This document shows positions 44,567 through 55,629 of a stretch of 64,000 nucleotides of DNA, piece after piece (position 1 is the stretch's first letter; each line of letters begins with the position of its first letter). The stretch spans positions 1 through 64,000 of the forward strand of contig JACEEZ010000394.1 of NCBI GenBank assembly GCA_016584305.1, written 5' to 3'. The stretch is from Chionoecetes opilio (taxonomy: Eukaryota; Arthropoda; Malacostraca; Decapoda; Majidae). The translations under genes and the position numbers were made by a program. The notes under the pieces are model-generated. The model searched no databases. It had not been told where the DNA came from and saw only the letters and a program-made list of their open reading frames with translations.

Positions 44567-45762
44567 ATGCTCACCCCCACTGGAGTGAAAACTTTGAGTG
44601 TCAGGTGTAGGAAAACATTTTCCCTAAAAGCACCCTTAACAATCACATCGCACCCAACGGTGTGAGAAACCCCATGCCAAGAGTGGGGAAAAAAATTTCC
44701 GTGAAAGCTATCCTTAAAAAACACATCAACCCCCACTGTGTGAGAATTAAAATTTTTACGCCAAAAGGTGGAAAAAAAATTTTCCCCCAAAAAGCAAACT
44801 TAAAAAGGTCATATGCTCACCCCAAAAAGTTGAGAAACTTTTTAGTGTCAAGAGGTAGGAAACATTTTCCCATAAAACACACTTAAAAACACATACTCAC
44901 CCCCCACTGGGGTGAGAAACCACGAGTGCCAAAAGTGTGGGAAATTTTTTACTCTGAAAAAACCATTTAACAGGCAAACTACCCCCACTAAGGTGAGAAA
45001 CTTTGACTGCCCTGAGTGGGGAAAAATTTCTCGGGAAAGGGGATCGAAAAACAAAACAGCTCCTCACCCTGGGTGAAAAAAATTTTTAGTGTCAAGTGTA
45101 GGAAATTTTTACCCGGGAAAGGGAACCCTTTACACACACATACTCACCCACACTGGTGGGAGAAACCCCGAATGCCCAAAAGTGCGAAAAAAGATAACAG
45201 AAAGCTATCCTTAACAAACCATGCACCCACACTGGGGGTTTAGAAACTTTCACTGCCAAAAGTGGGAAAAACATTTTATTTTGAAAACCATCTTAAAAGG
45301 GGCGGGAAAAAAATATACCCTGAAAGCTATCCTTAAAAAAACACATGCTTACCCCCATGGTGTGAGAAAATTTCATGCCAAGAGTGTGGGGAAAAAATTA
45401 CCCAAAAAGCAACTTAAAACACATGCTACCCACACTGGTGTGAGAAACACCCGTGCCAAAAGTGTGGGAAAAAGTTTTTCTTGAAAAAAACCTCTAACGG
45501 CAAGCCACCCACTGGTGTGAAAAACTGAGTACTGGAATGCTGAAAAAAATTTACCATGAAAAACAAATTGGGGTTTCAGACCAGCGCAGTTGCGCACCCA
45601 TTCGGTGAAAGAAAAGTACAAATGTGATATTTTTGTCAGGTGTTTTCCCTGCCCAAGCTTATGTTGCCAACATATCAAAAAATGTAAAGGGGGAGTCAGG
45701 TGAAAACCCTGAGTGCCAAGGTGTTGAAAAATTTAATCGGAAAAAACATTGTACAGAAGATG
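44567..45762 (+). pseudogene. C2H2 zinc-finger array remnant, part 2
   Basis: About thirteen repeats of roughly 84 bp (28 codons), each with CTCACCC.CACTGGTGTGAGA (linker TGV), ..TGCCAAGAGTGTGGGAAAA (C-x2-C..K) and AAA..CTTAAAACACATG (L..H). The period and motif order identify C2H2 fingers, but indels shift the frame nearly every unit. Interrupted at 45763 by a hAT element. Confidence 0.7.
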
Positions 45763-46341
45763 CAAGGGTTTGGTTTTTTTTTTTTAGATAAAAAAAATCC
45801 TATTTATTTTATTTAAATCTGATTTATTTGATTTAAATAGATTTTTTTATTTTTTTATTAATTTGATGTTCTACATGAAATCTAACTACTAAAGTATATT
45901 GTTTAGCAATATTTATAACTAAAAAGAGAGAGAATAAATGAATAAAAAATGCATATAACATATAATGTATATAATAGTACACTCAAAATTGAGGTATTGT
46001 TTGGTACAGAGAAGGCAGCAAAACTTGTTTTCCTTTTGGAGTCCATGAATAAACACACTCCTCCTCATGATGATGATGATGCTTAAATTCTTTGTTTGGT
46101 CTAACCAATTGAATTAAAGTGGAATTTGTTTATTATATGCAGTTACAAGGTACATACTTTCTTTTAGCTAACTCTGGATAATAAACATTATGAAAAAGGA
46201 ATTTTTACTATTATGGGTAATTTTTAATTTATCTATACTTTTTCTTAATAATGCTAATTTCACTATACACCTATTTCAATATACCTTGACTTACGAGTTT
46301 AATTCGTTCATTGATCGAGCTCGTAACTCAATTTGATCGTA

Positions 46342-47106
46342 CACACAAACCTCGATTTCCCGGACCTCGATTTCCCGGATATCGGATTTGCCGGACAAAA
46401 TCCGAGGTCCGGTCCGGGGATATGTCAGAGTTTACGTTGAAATGCCGAGTCCTGTTCGTAAATTGACAAAGTTATCCGGCGGTCCGAGCATCTCCTATCA
46501 CCCCTACCCCTGGTCAGTGTCCGGGCCTCCCGCCAGGTGGCAGCATGCTCAGCGGTCGTATTGTTTACATTTGGGCACACGACACTCACAGTTCACCTGC
46601 ACAGCCTCCGTCAGTCCCCTGACTCCCACTGCCCCTGGTGCAGGAACATCTCTGAGACTATTGAACACTTTCTCCTGCCTCCCGCCAGGTGGCAGCATCC
46701 TCAGCGGTCGTATTGTTTACATTTGGACGCACGACACTCACGGTTCACCTGCACAGCCTCCGTTAGTCCCCTGACCCCCACTGCCCCTGGTGCAGGAATG
46801 TCTCTTGAGACTATTGAACACTTTCTGCTGCCTCCCGCCAGGTGGCAGCATGCTCAGCGATCGTATTGTTTACATTTAGGCACACGACACTCACAGTTCA
46901 CCTGCACAGCCTCCGTTAGTCCCCTGACCCCCACTGCCCCTGGTGCAGGAACGTCTCTTTGAGACTATTGAACACTTTCTGCTGCCTCCCGCCAGGTGGC
47001 AGCATGCTCAGCGGACGGAAAAGTACGCGGCGGGGTAGTTGATATTGGCGGTTGCCGGACAGTAAATACTAGAGTAGGATAAGCGTCCGGAGGTGGGTAA
47101 TGGCAT

Positions 47107-47159
<53 letters not shown>

Positions 47160-47243
47160 CTAATTCCTGGAATGTTGCGATTCCCGGACTTTTGCGGTTC
47201 CCGGACCAGTGCTCCCCCCTATTAGTCCGGAAAATCGAGGTTT
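46342..47243. mobile_element. pogo-type MITE with LINE-derived tandem repeat, copy 1
   Basis: Left end CACACAAACCTCGATTTCCC after TA; the right end TCCGGAAAATCGAGGTTT is shortened. Contains the tandem array at 46530-47010 and a long poly-T run (47111-47155). Inverted copy at 54209-55070. Confidence 0.7.
46530..47010. repeat. Tandem repeat of about 152 bp, three units, LINE-derived
   Basis: Each unit contains CGCCAGGTGGCAGCATGCTC, TATTGTTTACATTTGG, CACACGACACTCAC and CCCACTGCCCCTGGTGCAGG with GAGACTATTGAACACTTTC. The last parts encode GHTTLT, SPDSHCPWC and ETIEHFLL, the C-terminal zinc-knuckle region of the RNase-H LINEs seen at 5.6 and 10.1 kb. The 140-codon open frame through the array is not a gene. 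Confidence 0.85.
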
Positions 47244-48153
47244 CAATTTCCCCCATTGCAATTAATTGAAATACCATTAACCCGTTCCAGCCCCCAAAAA
47301 ACCACCCCAATTTTTTTACTGTACCTATATGACTGGACTGCACTCACCCTCTGCCATTTGCATTCGCCAGTGTTTATACTCTGTGTATCAGCTGTTGGAA
47401 ACAGCTGTGGGTGGAACTGCCGCTAAACGTACTGCACTCACCCTCCGCCATTTGCATTCGCCTGTGTGAGCACAACACAACAGAGATGCTTCCACGGCGA
47501 GGTAACCACGTGAAGTGAACGAGTGAGACGCCGGGTGCTGGGCGGATCTAGTGGCGTTCGCTGCGCCAACTAGCGGTGGCGCATCTGAAACTCGCTCGTA
47601 AAAAAAAAAAATCGTAGCTCAGATTTTGACTCGCAACACAAAGCAAAAAATTGACTGAGCAACTGCTCGTAACTCGGAAAACTCATAAGTTGGGGCACTC
47701 ATAAGTCAAGGTACCACTGTACACTATACATTGATTTAAATAAAAATGTTATACAGGTTGACCATCACTAATCCGGCAATCGATATTCCGGTTCCATCAG
47801 TTTTCCGGCATGAATTTCGGAGTGCAGTTTCAAATTTCCCAGGTTGGAGCGCCACTGTTTTCGGGAGGCGCCGTTTATGTTTTGATCTTCTTCTTCTTCT
47901 TGTGACCTTTTCTGCTTAGTATCGCTTTGTAGGTCATCTGTCAAGCTCGAGCTCGAGTGCTGTACCCAGAATCAGCTGTATGCTGACGCTTCCGACAGCA
48001 AACAGGTATTCCTTCTCATTTATTTGCCGTAATTGTTAAAATCTGCTGCTGTATAGCCCCATCATGGATTCGGCGAATAAAAGAAGTGGCGTAAAACACA
48101 AACATCACTCGTTGTCGATTGCAGAGAAAGTTGAACTGTTAAAAAAAATTGAT

Positions 48154-48932
48154 TGTTGGAAATTATCCACCAAACACCCTCTCATAATTGGTAGAGTGGT
48201 AGTTTGTTCCCCCCCCCCCCTAGTGAGAGGTATTTTCCGCTCATAATAGGAGGGCGCGTATAGGGATATGTATATATAATTGTAATGGTAATGGGTAATA
48301 ATTAAGGTAATTTAAGTACATGATTAGTACTGGGATAGGATAAATTAATATTCCCAGTAGTTAATAAGCATTGCACTTAAATAATTAGCACCTTGATTTT
48401 GAAGGGCGGTCATTGGCCGCCGCCCTTAGATTCTAGGCCACCTGACATGATACACGTGTCATAGGTATTGGTAGCGGGGGTCTCGCCCACCTTGGAGAAT
48501 CAGTACCATTCCAGTTCCCGTGAGAGTAACATCTCTTTGATCTTATCTGATTACATTGATAAGAATTGTATATAGACTTTTTGTACATATAGCTTAAAAT
48601 CAAAGGACATGTGTAAAGAAACAACACACTGATAACAATAGCCGTGCGTCAAGTAACTTGGTGTGAAAGCCCTTCTGACGCCGTAACAAAACACTCGCCT
48701 CCTCCCCTCCGCTTCTGTATTTCACGGGCGGCCTCGATCCCGGCGACCACTGCGGATCACAAGACCATTGCAGTATTAATACAAGACCTACAGCCCATTT
48801 TAACCCACTATCCACCGATAAGTATCCTAGTTAGTTGATTAGCTAGGGTATGGAGTCGGGCAGGGATATATGGGTTTGATGTTAGGTAAGAGAACCCTCA
48901 GATTAAATATGTATGTGACATAAATTCCCACA
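48154..48932 (+). repeat. BEL/Pao 5' LTR
   Basis: Starts TGTTGGAAATTATCC and ends ATTCCCACA; about 99 percent identical by eye to 51847-52623 apart from a C-run and a few substitutions. Directly followed by a tRNA-primer site beginning TGGTGCCCCGAGTGAGG at about 48936. Confidence 0.88.
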
Positions 48933-49302
48933 TATTGGTGCCCCGAGTGAGGAATATTGATGATCATGTGATTCAAAGTGGTCGTTAATTGTGAAGTATA
49001 ATTATGAGCCTACCACAACCGCTGGTTATGAGGCTGGAGGCGGGGGTTTTCGCGGCGTCAAGAATGACTCAGCTGTTCAACTACCATATGCCATCACCCT
49101 GTGGTAGTAGATAGCATCAGAGGTTACGTACTAGTTAGTTGTAATAACTAAAGTGGGGGTTGGCCATAGGCCTGGTTATGCGCCTTGTTAGGCAAGCCAA
49201 CAGCACTTCCCGCACTTATAATATAATTAATTATCAACTAACAATGTTTTTAGTAACGTAATCTTGCATTTAATATTTCATTTGAGTTAATCAATTAAAA
49301 TC

Positions 49303-49698
49303 ATGGCGGAAGGGACTAAATCATTAGCTGCTAAATTAGGTTGGCTGACACGATTATATAATACGTGTGACGAAGCAGCTAAGGCAATTCCTATTGACTA
49401 TAATAGTTTAAAGTCAGGTCTACCATGGCTAAATGAGCAATGGGAAAAATATGAGGAGGCTTACTGCCTATATGAAGTTGAATTAAGACAAGCTGTGGAT
49501 AAAAAAATTATTCAGATATGTGTTATCAATCATGAACACGAATGTCAAAGATATCTCGATAAAGTAATTGAATATGAGGGATTACTGGAGTGTGCTCATA
49601 TTCCATCAACAGCGATAGCTTCTTTAACCCAAAGTTTGCAAGGTATTACGCAAGAACCCCCCCCACAGGGAGATCACGATTATTACGCCAGAAGGTAA
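49303..49698 (+). CDS. Gag N-terminal region, BEL/Pao element
   Basis: 132 codons from MAEGTKSLAAKLGWLTRLYN. Helical and acidic, with no zinc knuckle in this part. It follows the 5' LTR and leader. A stop and frame change separate it from the zinc-knuckle part at 49754, so gag is broken in this copy or read by frameshift. Confidence 0.7.
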   Translation: MAEGTKSLAAKLGWLTRLYNTCDEAAKAIPIDYNSLKSGLPWLNEQWEKYEEAYCLYEVELRQAVDKKIIQICVINHEHECQRYLDKVIEYEGLLECAHIPSTAIASLTQSLQGITQEPPPQGDHDYYARR

Positions 49699-49753
49699 TC
49701 AGCTATATCAGCCACCCTCAGAGTTTAAGGATCCCACGTTAGTGGGTAGTTAA

Positions 49754-50353
49754 GCTGCGCCTGTTACGCAAATCAAACAGCCTGTAATTACGATTCAAAC
49801 TTCTCAGCCTACCAGTAAACCACTTAGACCTACTCAAATAATAGATACAATCCCTACATCTGGGGCGACTTCTAGTGAAGTACGAATAATAAATTGTGTC
49901 TTATGTGAGGGGGAACATAGACCCTCCACATGTAATATCTATTCAGATGATTACACGAGAGTTGAAAGGTTAATGCGCCTTGGTAATTGCCTAAACTGTC
50001 TCCGTGGTAAACATGCTTCAAATGCATGCCCTATAAGGTTAAGAACTTGTAGGAAATGTAAACAATCTGTTCATAACATCGCTCTTTGTCCTAACAGTGA
50101 TAATAACTCAGACCCTACAGTAGTTAAAATGGCATTCACTAATAAGAGTAGTTCAGCAGCTGTTCCCACTGCGGAGTTGAAGGTGTGCCATAATGGTAAT
50201 GCAGTCATAGTAAAGACAATGTTTGACAGTGGTGCACAAAGATCCTTCATAAGCAGAGAGATAGTTGAATTATTACAACTACCCATAATTAATAAAGTGA
50301 ACATAGCCATATCAGGTTTCTCGCCAATAATGAGGCTCAAACCTATGACATAG
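49754..50353 (+). pseudogene. Gag zinc knuckles and start of protease, BEL/Pao element
   Basis: Three C-x2-C-x4-H-x4-C knuckles: CVLCEGEHRPSTC, CLNCLRGKHASNAC and CRKCKQSVHNIALC. About 50 residues later, TMFDSGAQRSFISREI is the aspartic protease active site in the form used by BEL/Pao elements (D-S-G). The frame ends with a stop at 50351-50353 and the protease continues in another frame (50371-50619, with LIMGADYF). Confidence 0.82.
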
Positions 50354-50985
50354 TTCAACCCCTAGTCCAATTGGGAAGATATAAATGTAGAGTAGCTGCT
50401 GTAGTAGTAAATAATATTGGTATTAGTTTAACTGTTAATGGACCAAAGGACACAGCTGAAATGCTAAGGGATAATGGCGTTAAACTAGTTAGTAATACCT
50501 TCAAAGATGTTGATGGACCTTTCCAATTAATAATGGGAGCCGATTATTTTGGGCGTTACCTAAGGAAGGTCATCAAAATACATAACGTCTCATGTTCACT
50601 AGTGCTGGTGGTAAGGTAATAATGGGACCCATCCCACATACCCATACTGTCGAACAGGAGAGTATTCCTAGTCATGCACAACCCCTATTAATTACCAGAA
50701 TAGGAACCACTTTCTTGCCCACACCAATAAGTGAGGTTTTAGAGGAAAGTGGTATTCCAGTTCATAATGAATATATTGCCACTAATGAAAATCCTAATAA
50801 TAATGTGTCGCGAGGAGATAATAACCTCAAATTGAATACAGGATTATGGTTTAAAGGCCCTACCTGGCTGAAAGAGTGTAATAATAATCCTAATATGGTT
50901 TCCACTCAGTCAGTCATATCTGAAGATATAATAAGGGAACCTGAATTGATCCCAGATCCTGTGATAGACATAAAGGTTTTCCTTA
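50354..50985 (+). pseudogene. BEL/Pao protease end and pre-integrase linker with deletion
   Basis: 50371-50619 reads GRYKCRVAAVVVNNIGISL to DVDGPFQLIMGADYFGRYL; 50592-50993 reads GGKVIMGPIPHT and later NTGLWFKGPTWLKEC, the segment that normally follows RNase H in BEL polyproteins. Roughly 600-700 residues of reverse transcriptase and RNase H expected between these parts are missing. Confidence 0.7.
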
Positions 50986-51816
50986 TTGGTTAATACTCTC
51001 TGCAGGGTTAATACTCCCTGCAAGGTTAATACTCCCTGCAGGGTTAATACTCCCTGCAAGGTTAATACTCCCTGCAGGGTTGATACTCCCTGCAAGGTTA
51101 ATACTCCCTGCAGGGTTGATACTCCCTGCAAGGTCAATACTCCCTGCAAGGTTAATATTCCCTGCAAGGTTAATAAAAGGGATAGTTCTGATCCTTTGAA
51201 GTTTTGTATCAGAACAATACAAAAGCAGGTATTTCCTGAGGAATATCAGCTATTGGCTTCAGCCAGCCCCCATAGGAACAAATTGACCATATTGGGTCTG
51301 TTCCTTGATCATGAGGGCATAATTAGGTATCGAGGTCGAAATTTTCAAGCTGGTCTTCCAAATAAAACCTGCCATCCCATACTAATTCCCAAACGCCATC
51401 ATCTTACTAAATTGTTGGTGGAAGAATATCATAGAAACTCATTACATGGCGGAATGGCTACAATATTAGCCAATTTCAGGTGTAATTTTTGGATAAATCA
51501 TGGTAGACAGGCAGTCAAATATTACCTCAAATCTCTCATTAAATTTAATAGATCTGAGTGTAGACTAGTCTCCTATCTAGGTCCCCCTGAACTTCCCGCT
51601 GATAAAGAGATCCTAAAACCAATTGAGGTCAATGGTGATGACTATACTGGGGATACTATAACATTAGGAGATAACTTTCCCCCCAATCAAGTATATGTCA
51701 GCATATTCACTGGTACCTCTATCAAGACTATTAATTTCAAAATAGCCAAAGACCACAGTGCCGAAACCACTATTGAAATGTTCCGGCGCTATGTGGCCTG
51801 GGGTGATGTCACATGA
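50986..51816 (+). CDS. BEL/Pao integrase with N-terminal hexapeptide repeat
   Basis: 276 codons. The first 60 or so are a repeat of VNTPCK/VNTPCR from an 18-bp DNA unit. The rest has a zinc-binding region (LVEEYHRNSLHGGMATILAN, FWINHGRQAVKYYLKS) and the beginning of the catalytic core, ending ETTIEMFRRYVAWGDVT just before the 3' LTR. The core is short and the D..D..E triad cannot be completed, so activity is doubtful. Confidence 0.75.
   Translation: MVNTLCRVNTPCKVNTPCRVNTPCKVNTPCRVDTPCKVNTPCRVDTPCKVNTPCKVNIPCKVNKRDSSDPLKFCIRTIQKQVFPEEYQLLASASPHRNKLTILGLFLDHEGIIRYRGRNFQAGLPNKTCHPILIPKRHHLTKLLVEEYHRNSLHGGMATILANFRCNFWINHGRQAVKYYLKSLIKFNRSECRLVSYLGPPELPADKEILKPIEVNGDDYTGDTITLGDNFPPNQVYVSIFTGTSIKTINFKIAKDHSAETTIEMFRRYVAWGDVT
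50988..51172 (+). repeat. 18-bp coding minisatellite, about ten units
   Basis: Unit GGTTAATACTCCCTGCAA with alternating CAAGG/CAGGG ends. In frame with the integrase; marks the place where reverse transcriptase is missing. Confidence 0.92.
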
Positions 51817-51846
51817 AGCGTAACTTCAGTTTTCGCCGGCCCCCAG

Positions 51847-52623
51847 TGTGGAAATTATCCACCAAACACCCTCTCATAATTGGTAGAGTGGTAGTTTGTT
51901 TCCCCCCCCCCCCTAGTGAGAGGTATTTTCCGCTCATAATAGGAGGGCGCGTATAGGGATATGTATATATAATTGTAATGGTAATGGGTAATAATTAAGG
52001 TAATTTAAGTACATGATTAGTACTGGGATAGGATAAATTAATATTCCCAGTGGTTAATAAGCATTGCACTTAAATAATTAGCACCTTGATTTTGAAGGGC
52101 GGTCATTGGCCGCCGCCCTTAGATTCTAGGCCACCTGACATGATACACGTGTCATAGGTATTGGTAGCGGGGGTCTCGCCCACCTTGGAGAATCAGTACC
52201 ATTCCAGTTCCCGTGAGAGTAACATCTCTTTGATCTTATCTGATTACATTGATAAGAATTGTATATAGACTTTTTGTACATATAGCTTAAAATCAAAGGA
52301 CATGTGTAAAGAAACAACACACTGATAACAATAGCCGTGCGTCAAGTAACTTGGTGTGAAAGCCCTTCTGACGCCGTAACAAAACACTCGCCTCCGCCCC
52401 TCCGCTTCTGTATTTCACGGGCGTCCTCGATCCCGGCGACCACTGCGGATCACAAGACCATTGCAGTATTAATACAAGACCTACAGCCCATTTTAACCCA
52501 CTATCCACCGATAAGTATCCTAGTTAGTTGATTAGCTAGGGTATGGAGTCGGGCAGGGATATATGGGTTTGATGTTAGGTAAGAGAACCCTCAGATTAAA
52601 TATGTATGTGACAAATTCCCACA
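51847..52623 (+). repeat. BEL/Pao 3' LTR
   Basis: TGTGGAAATT to ATTCCCACA, with a TGTGG..CCACA inverted pair. Preceded by GCCGGCCCCCAG, a possible polypurine-tract equivalent. Differs from the 5' LTR by few substitutions (for example AGTAGTT/AGTGGTT near the middle). Confidence 0.88.
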
Positions 52624-53297
52624 AGTGGTGTGTCTGTGCGAAGTGTTTGTGAAATGTACGGCATTGGGAAAAAGTTCTGATCTGGATCAAGTGTTGATAA
52701 CCTGGTTTAATCTTCATGTAAGTGAAGGGACAAAACATCAATAATCCGGAAATTTCGAAAATCCGGCAGTCCTGAGGTCCCATGGTTGCCGGATTAGTGA
52801 TGGGCAACCTGTATAATTTTTTTGCTAGTAATAATTACTTTGCCGGTTGAACAAAAGAATAATATTTTTTTGTTTGATAATCATAATGCTCATTAAACTT
52901 TGGTTAATATCACTTTGGCTTTTTATAAACAAAAGTAACATGCACATTCAACTTTTGGTTATAGTAGTGTGGCTTTTTGTACAGTACAACAAAAAAATAT
53001 ATATAATAGAGAAAAAAATATTTCTGCTGTGAAAACAGCCCCATGGCAATTTGCTATCAAAGTGCCACAGTGGATTCCCCCGCACCACTCATTGTGTCTC
53101 ATTATGATATAATTATACTACAATAATATAATTAGTGTTCATAAAACCCATTTGCTTAATTTTCCTTCTTTCCCCTCTCGTTTTCAAATAATGATAAGGT
53201 TATGATTTAAATCAGTGATTTAGAAAAAAATCATTTGATTTAACTCATGATTTAAATCAGTGATTAAAATCAACTTGATTTAAATCAAACAACCCTG

Positions 53298-53526
53298 GTA
53301 AGATGGTCACTCACAATGGTGTGAGAGACTTTGAAAGCCAAGAATGGGAAAACATTTACCCAGGAGACCAGCCTTAACAAAGACTTGCTCACCAACACTG
53401 GTGCCAAGAGTGTGGGAAAACATTGACACTGAAAATCACACTTAACACACATGCTCACTCACTCTGGTGTGAGAAACTTTGAGTGCCAAGAATGTGGGAA
53501 ATAATTTGCCAAGAATAGTAGCACAC
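53298..53526 (+). pseudogene. C2H2 zinc-finger array remnant, part 3
   Basis: Clean but decayed finger repeats: CACTCACAATGGTGTGAGAG, GCCAAGAGTGTGGGAAAACA, CATGCTCACTCACTCTGGTG and AATGTGGGAAAT. Stops and small deletions are present. Flanked by the hAT element on the left and by TTAA-flanked element F3 on the right, which begins inside the finger at ..AGTAGCACAC. Confidence 0.75.
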
Positions 53527-54208
53527 TTAAATAATCGTCCAGACCATTTCATCATTCCTGATTTAATGCAGTTAAAATATAGCCATTATCCAGTATATCA
53601 ACAATAAGTTGTCACTTTTTGCATCCAGTCACCCCCGATTTTAAATATCCGCAATCAAAATCTGTAAATTCTCCGAGCTTCCAAAACGCTCCTGACAACA
53701 AGCAGACAATGCACCATGGCTTGGTGACGTCACCTAAGGTGGCCTCCCAAACCCGTGGTAATACAAATATACGTAGAATTATAAATTAATTTAGTACGTG
53801 AAAAATTTTGGGTGTTTCTGATTGTTTTTTTGCAATATGGCATATACCGTATTTTACAGCTTATAAGACGCTGCATCTTGGAAGATGCACCCTGATTTTG
53901 GAAAGAAATTTCTAAGAAAAACAACAACAACAGACCACCAAAACTGTTGTCCGATAGTCATTTTCACACAAGAACACTTTCACTATTCATTATCTTCATT
54001 CAGCACTGCTCATCAGCCATTTTTATTTTCTAGCTTGTATGCAATAGTATAAGGAAGTCGTTATGTTGGCTGATCAGCTGAGTCTGGCTTTGTTGTCCTG
54101 AGTGTAAACACCTCTCACGTCCTCCCGTGCCTCACTACGTTGCCTGCCTCTTGTGCCTCACCACATATTGTTTGAATGTTCCTGTATGTGTGTAGTATTT
54201 GTGATGTA

Positions 54209-54302
54209 CACACAAACATCGTTTCCCCGGACTAATAGGGGGGAGCACTGGTCCGGGAACCGCAAAAGTCCGGGAATCGCAACATTCCGATATGTTGTTG
54301 TT

Positions 54303-54337
<35 letters not shown>

Positions 54338-55070
54338 CCCCCCATCACAAAGAACTGGCCAAGGGCACAAAAAAAATGGGTAACACAAAGCCCGCTTAGT
54401 TGCCAGTCCCTATAAGTAAGACAGTAAGAGAATAAAATATAAAAAAACCCACATTACCCACCCCCGGACGTTTATCCTACTCTTGTATTTACTTTCCGGC
54501 AACCGCCAATATCAACTACCCCGCCGTGGACTTTTACGTCGGCTGAGCATGCTGCCACCTGGCGGGAGGCAGCAGAAAGTGTTCAATAGTCTCAAGAGAC
54601 GTTCCTGCACCAGGGGCAGTGGGGGTCAGGGGACTAACGGAGGCTGTGCTGGTGAACCGTGAGTGTCGTGTGTCCAAATGTAAACAATACGCCCGCTGAG
54701 CATGCTGCCACCTGGCGGGAGGCAGCAGAAAGTGTTCAATAGTCTCAGAGATGTTCCTGCACCAGGGGCAGTGGGAGTCAGGGGACTGACGGAGGCTGTG
54801 CAGGTGAACCGTGAGTGTCGTGTGCCCAAATGTAAACAATACGACCGTTGAGCATGCTGCCACCTGGCGGGAGGCACGGACACTGACCAGGGGTGACAGG
54901 AGACGCTCGGACCGCCGGAGAACTTTGTCAATATTCGAACAGGACCAGGCATTTCAACGTTAAAAAAAAAAAAAAAATGTCCGGGACTCTGACATATCCC
55001 CGGACCTCGAATTTTGTCCGGCAAATCCGAAATCCGGGAAATGGAGGTCCGGGAAATCGAGGTTTGTGTG
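54209..55070. mobile_element. pogo-type MITE with LINE-derived tandem repeat, copy 2
   Basis: Complete ends CACACAAACATCGTTTCCCC and inverse of CACACAAACCTCGATTTCCC, TA on both sides. In copy 1 of the host element the empty site reads GCATGTACATATGTATAC (about 31547-31563). The array here has two units (54545-54870) instead of three and lies in the opposite orientation to 46342-47243. Confidence 0.8.
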
Positions 55071-55629
55071 TACATAAGTATACAGACTTTCATCTAATGT
55101 AACAAACAAAGTTCCTTATACACGGAATGGCTGTTGGCGCCAATCTGCCGAGGCGGAATGGCTCCCGCCAGTACCACAGTAAACATCACAGCGTGAAGAC
55201 TGATTAGTTGATTTGAATATCTTATGGTATTTGAAATACTTGTAACAGATGAGTACTCAGGTTACATCATATAAGAGGCTGAATGAGGAGTTTTCAAAGC
55301 TAAGCTGCCAGATGTCTCTCGCGCATCTCATATCCTCTGCCCTTTGAGCCTGAATGATCTATCATTTACCGTAAATTCTCTGTACTTCTTTGGGACATAT
55401 CAGAATTACCCTTCAATACAACAACTGAAACAGTCCTTAATAAAAAATGTAGTTTATCATTTTATTTTTCTGCAGTTGATGAAAATATTGGCAAAAGAAT
55501 TGAATATTTGAAAACTCAATCTTAAAAATTGTCTGTTCATGAAAACACGCAAGTTCAAGCAGAATGAAGCTTCAGGAAATATCTACTTGTATGTAAGCAT
55601 TCACTGAGTACCTGTTTTGGGTGTAGCTA

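Larger units (their letters stand above)
41400..45762. other. Second error-rich or highly decayed stretch
   Basis: Same symptoms as 6850-9655: long G, C and A runs and frequent indels relative to homologues. Compared with 24458-27211, the embedded Mutator-like copy is collinear but garbled. Clean sequence returns at the hAT element starting at 45763. Confidence 0.55.
46284..47721. mobile_element. Tigger-type MITE (ACCTTGACTTACGAG ends)
   Basis: Left TACCTTGACTTACGAGTTTA and right end inverse of CAGTGGTACCTTGACTTATG. The left tip has lost CAGTGG. Encloses the 0.9 kb CACACAAACCTCG element. Confidence 0.5.
48154..52623 (+). mobile_element. BEL/Pao LTR retrotransposon lacking reverse transcriptase
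   Basis: Two nearly identical LTRs, primer-binding site, gag with three zinc knuckles, a retropepsin-like protease, then an in-frame 18-bp repeat and an integrase. No reverse transcriptase or RNase H motif lies between protease and integrase, so it depended on another copy to move. LTR similarity suggests recent insertion. I see no target duplication at the ends. Confidence 0.85.
47754..52811. mobile_element. Tigger/pogo element interrupted by a BEL/Pao element
   Basis: Ends CAGGTTGACCATCACTAATC and inverse of CAGGTTGCCCATCACTAATC, TA on both sides (47752-47753, 52812-52813). Transposase starts MDSANKRSGVKHKHHSLSIA at 48064 and continues EKVELLKKIDC to 48156; the frame resumes after the retroelement at about 52627 with GVSVRSVCEMYGIGK. 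Only this N-terminal psq-type DNA-binding part is present. Confidence 0.85.
45763..53297. mobile_element. hAT-type element containing nested elements
   Basis: Right end GATTTAAATCAAACAACCCTG, the inverse of the CAGGGTTG start typical of hAT elements; left end CAAGGGTTTGG then T-rich and TTTATTTAAATC repeats. Flanking 8-mers AGAAGATG (45755-45762) and GTAAGATG (53298-53305) agree at 6 of 8. Own DNA is about 45763-46280 and 52812-53297; the rest is a Tigger MITE pair and a Tigger with a BEL element. No hAT transposase is seen. Confidence 0.6.

Noticed and set aside
46537..46962. 141-codon open frame
   Set aside because: Tandem copies of a LINE-derived 152-bp unit inside a MITE, not a gene.
48154..52623. 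Endogenous retrovirus with envelope gene
   Set aside because: No envelope-like frame lies after integrase; gag knuckles, protease and integrase fit a BEL/Pao retrotransposon.
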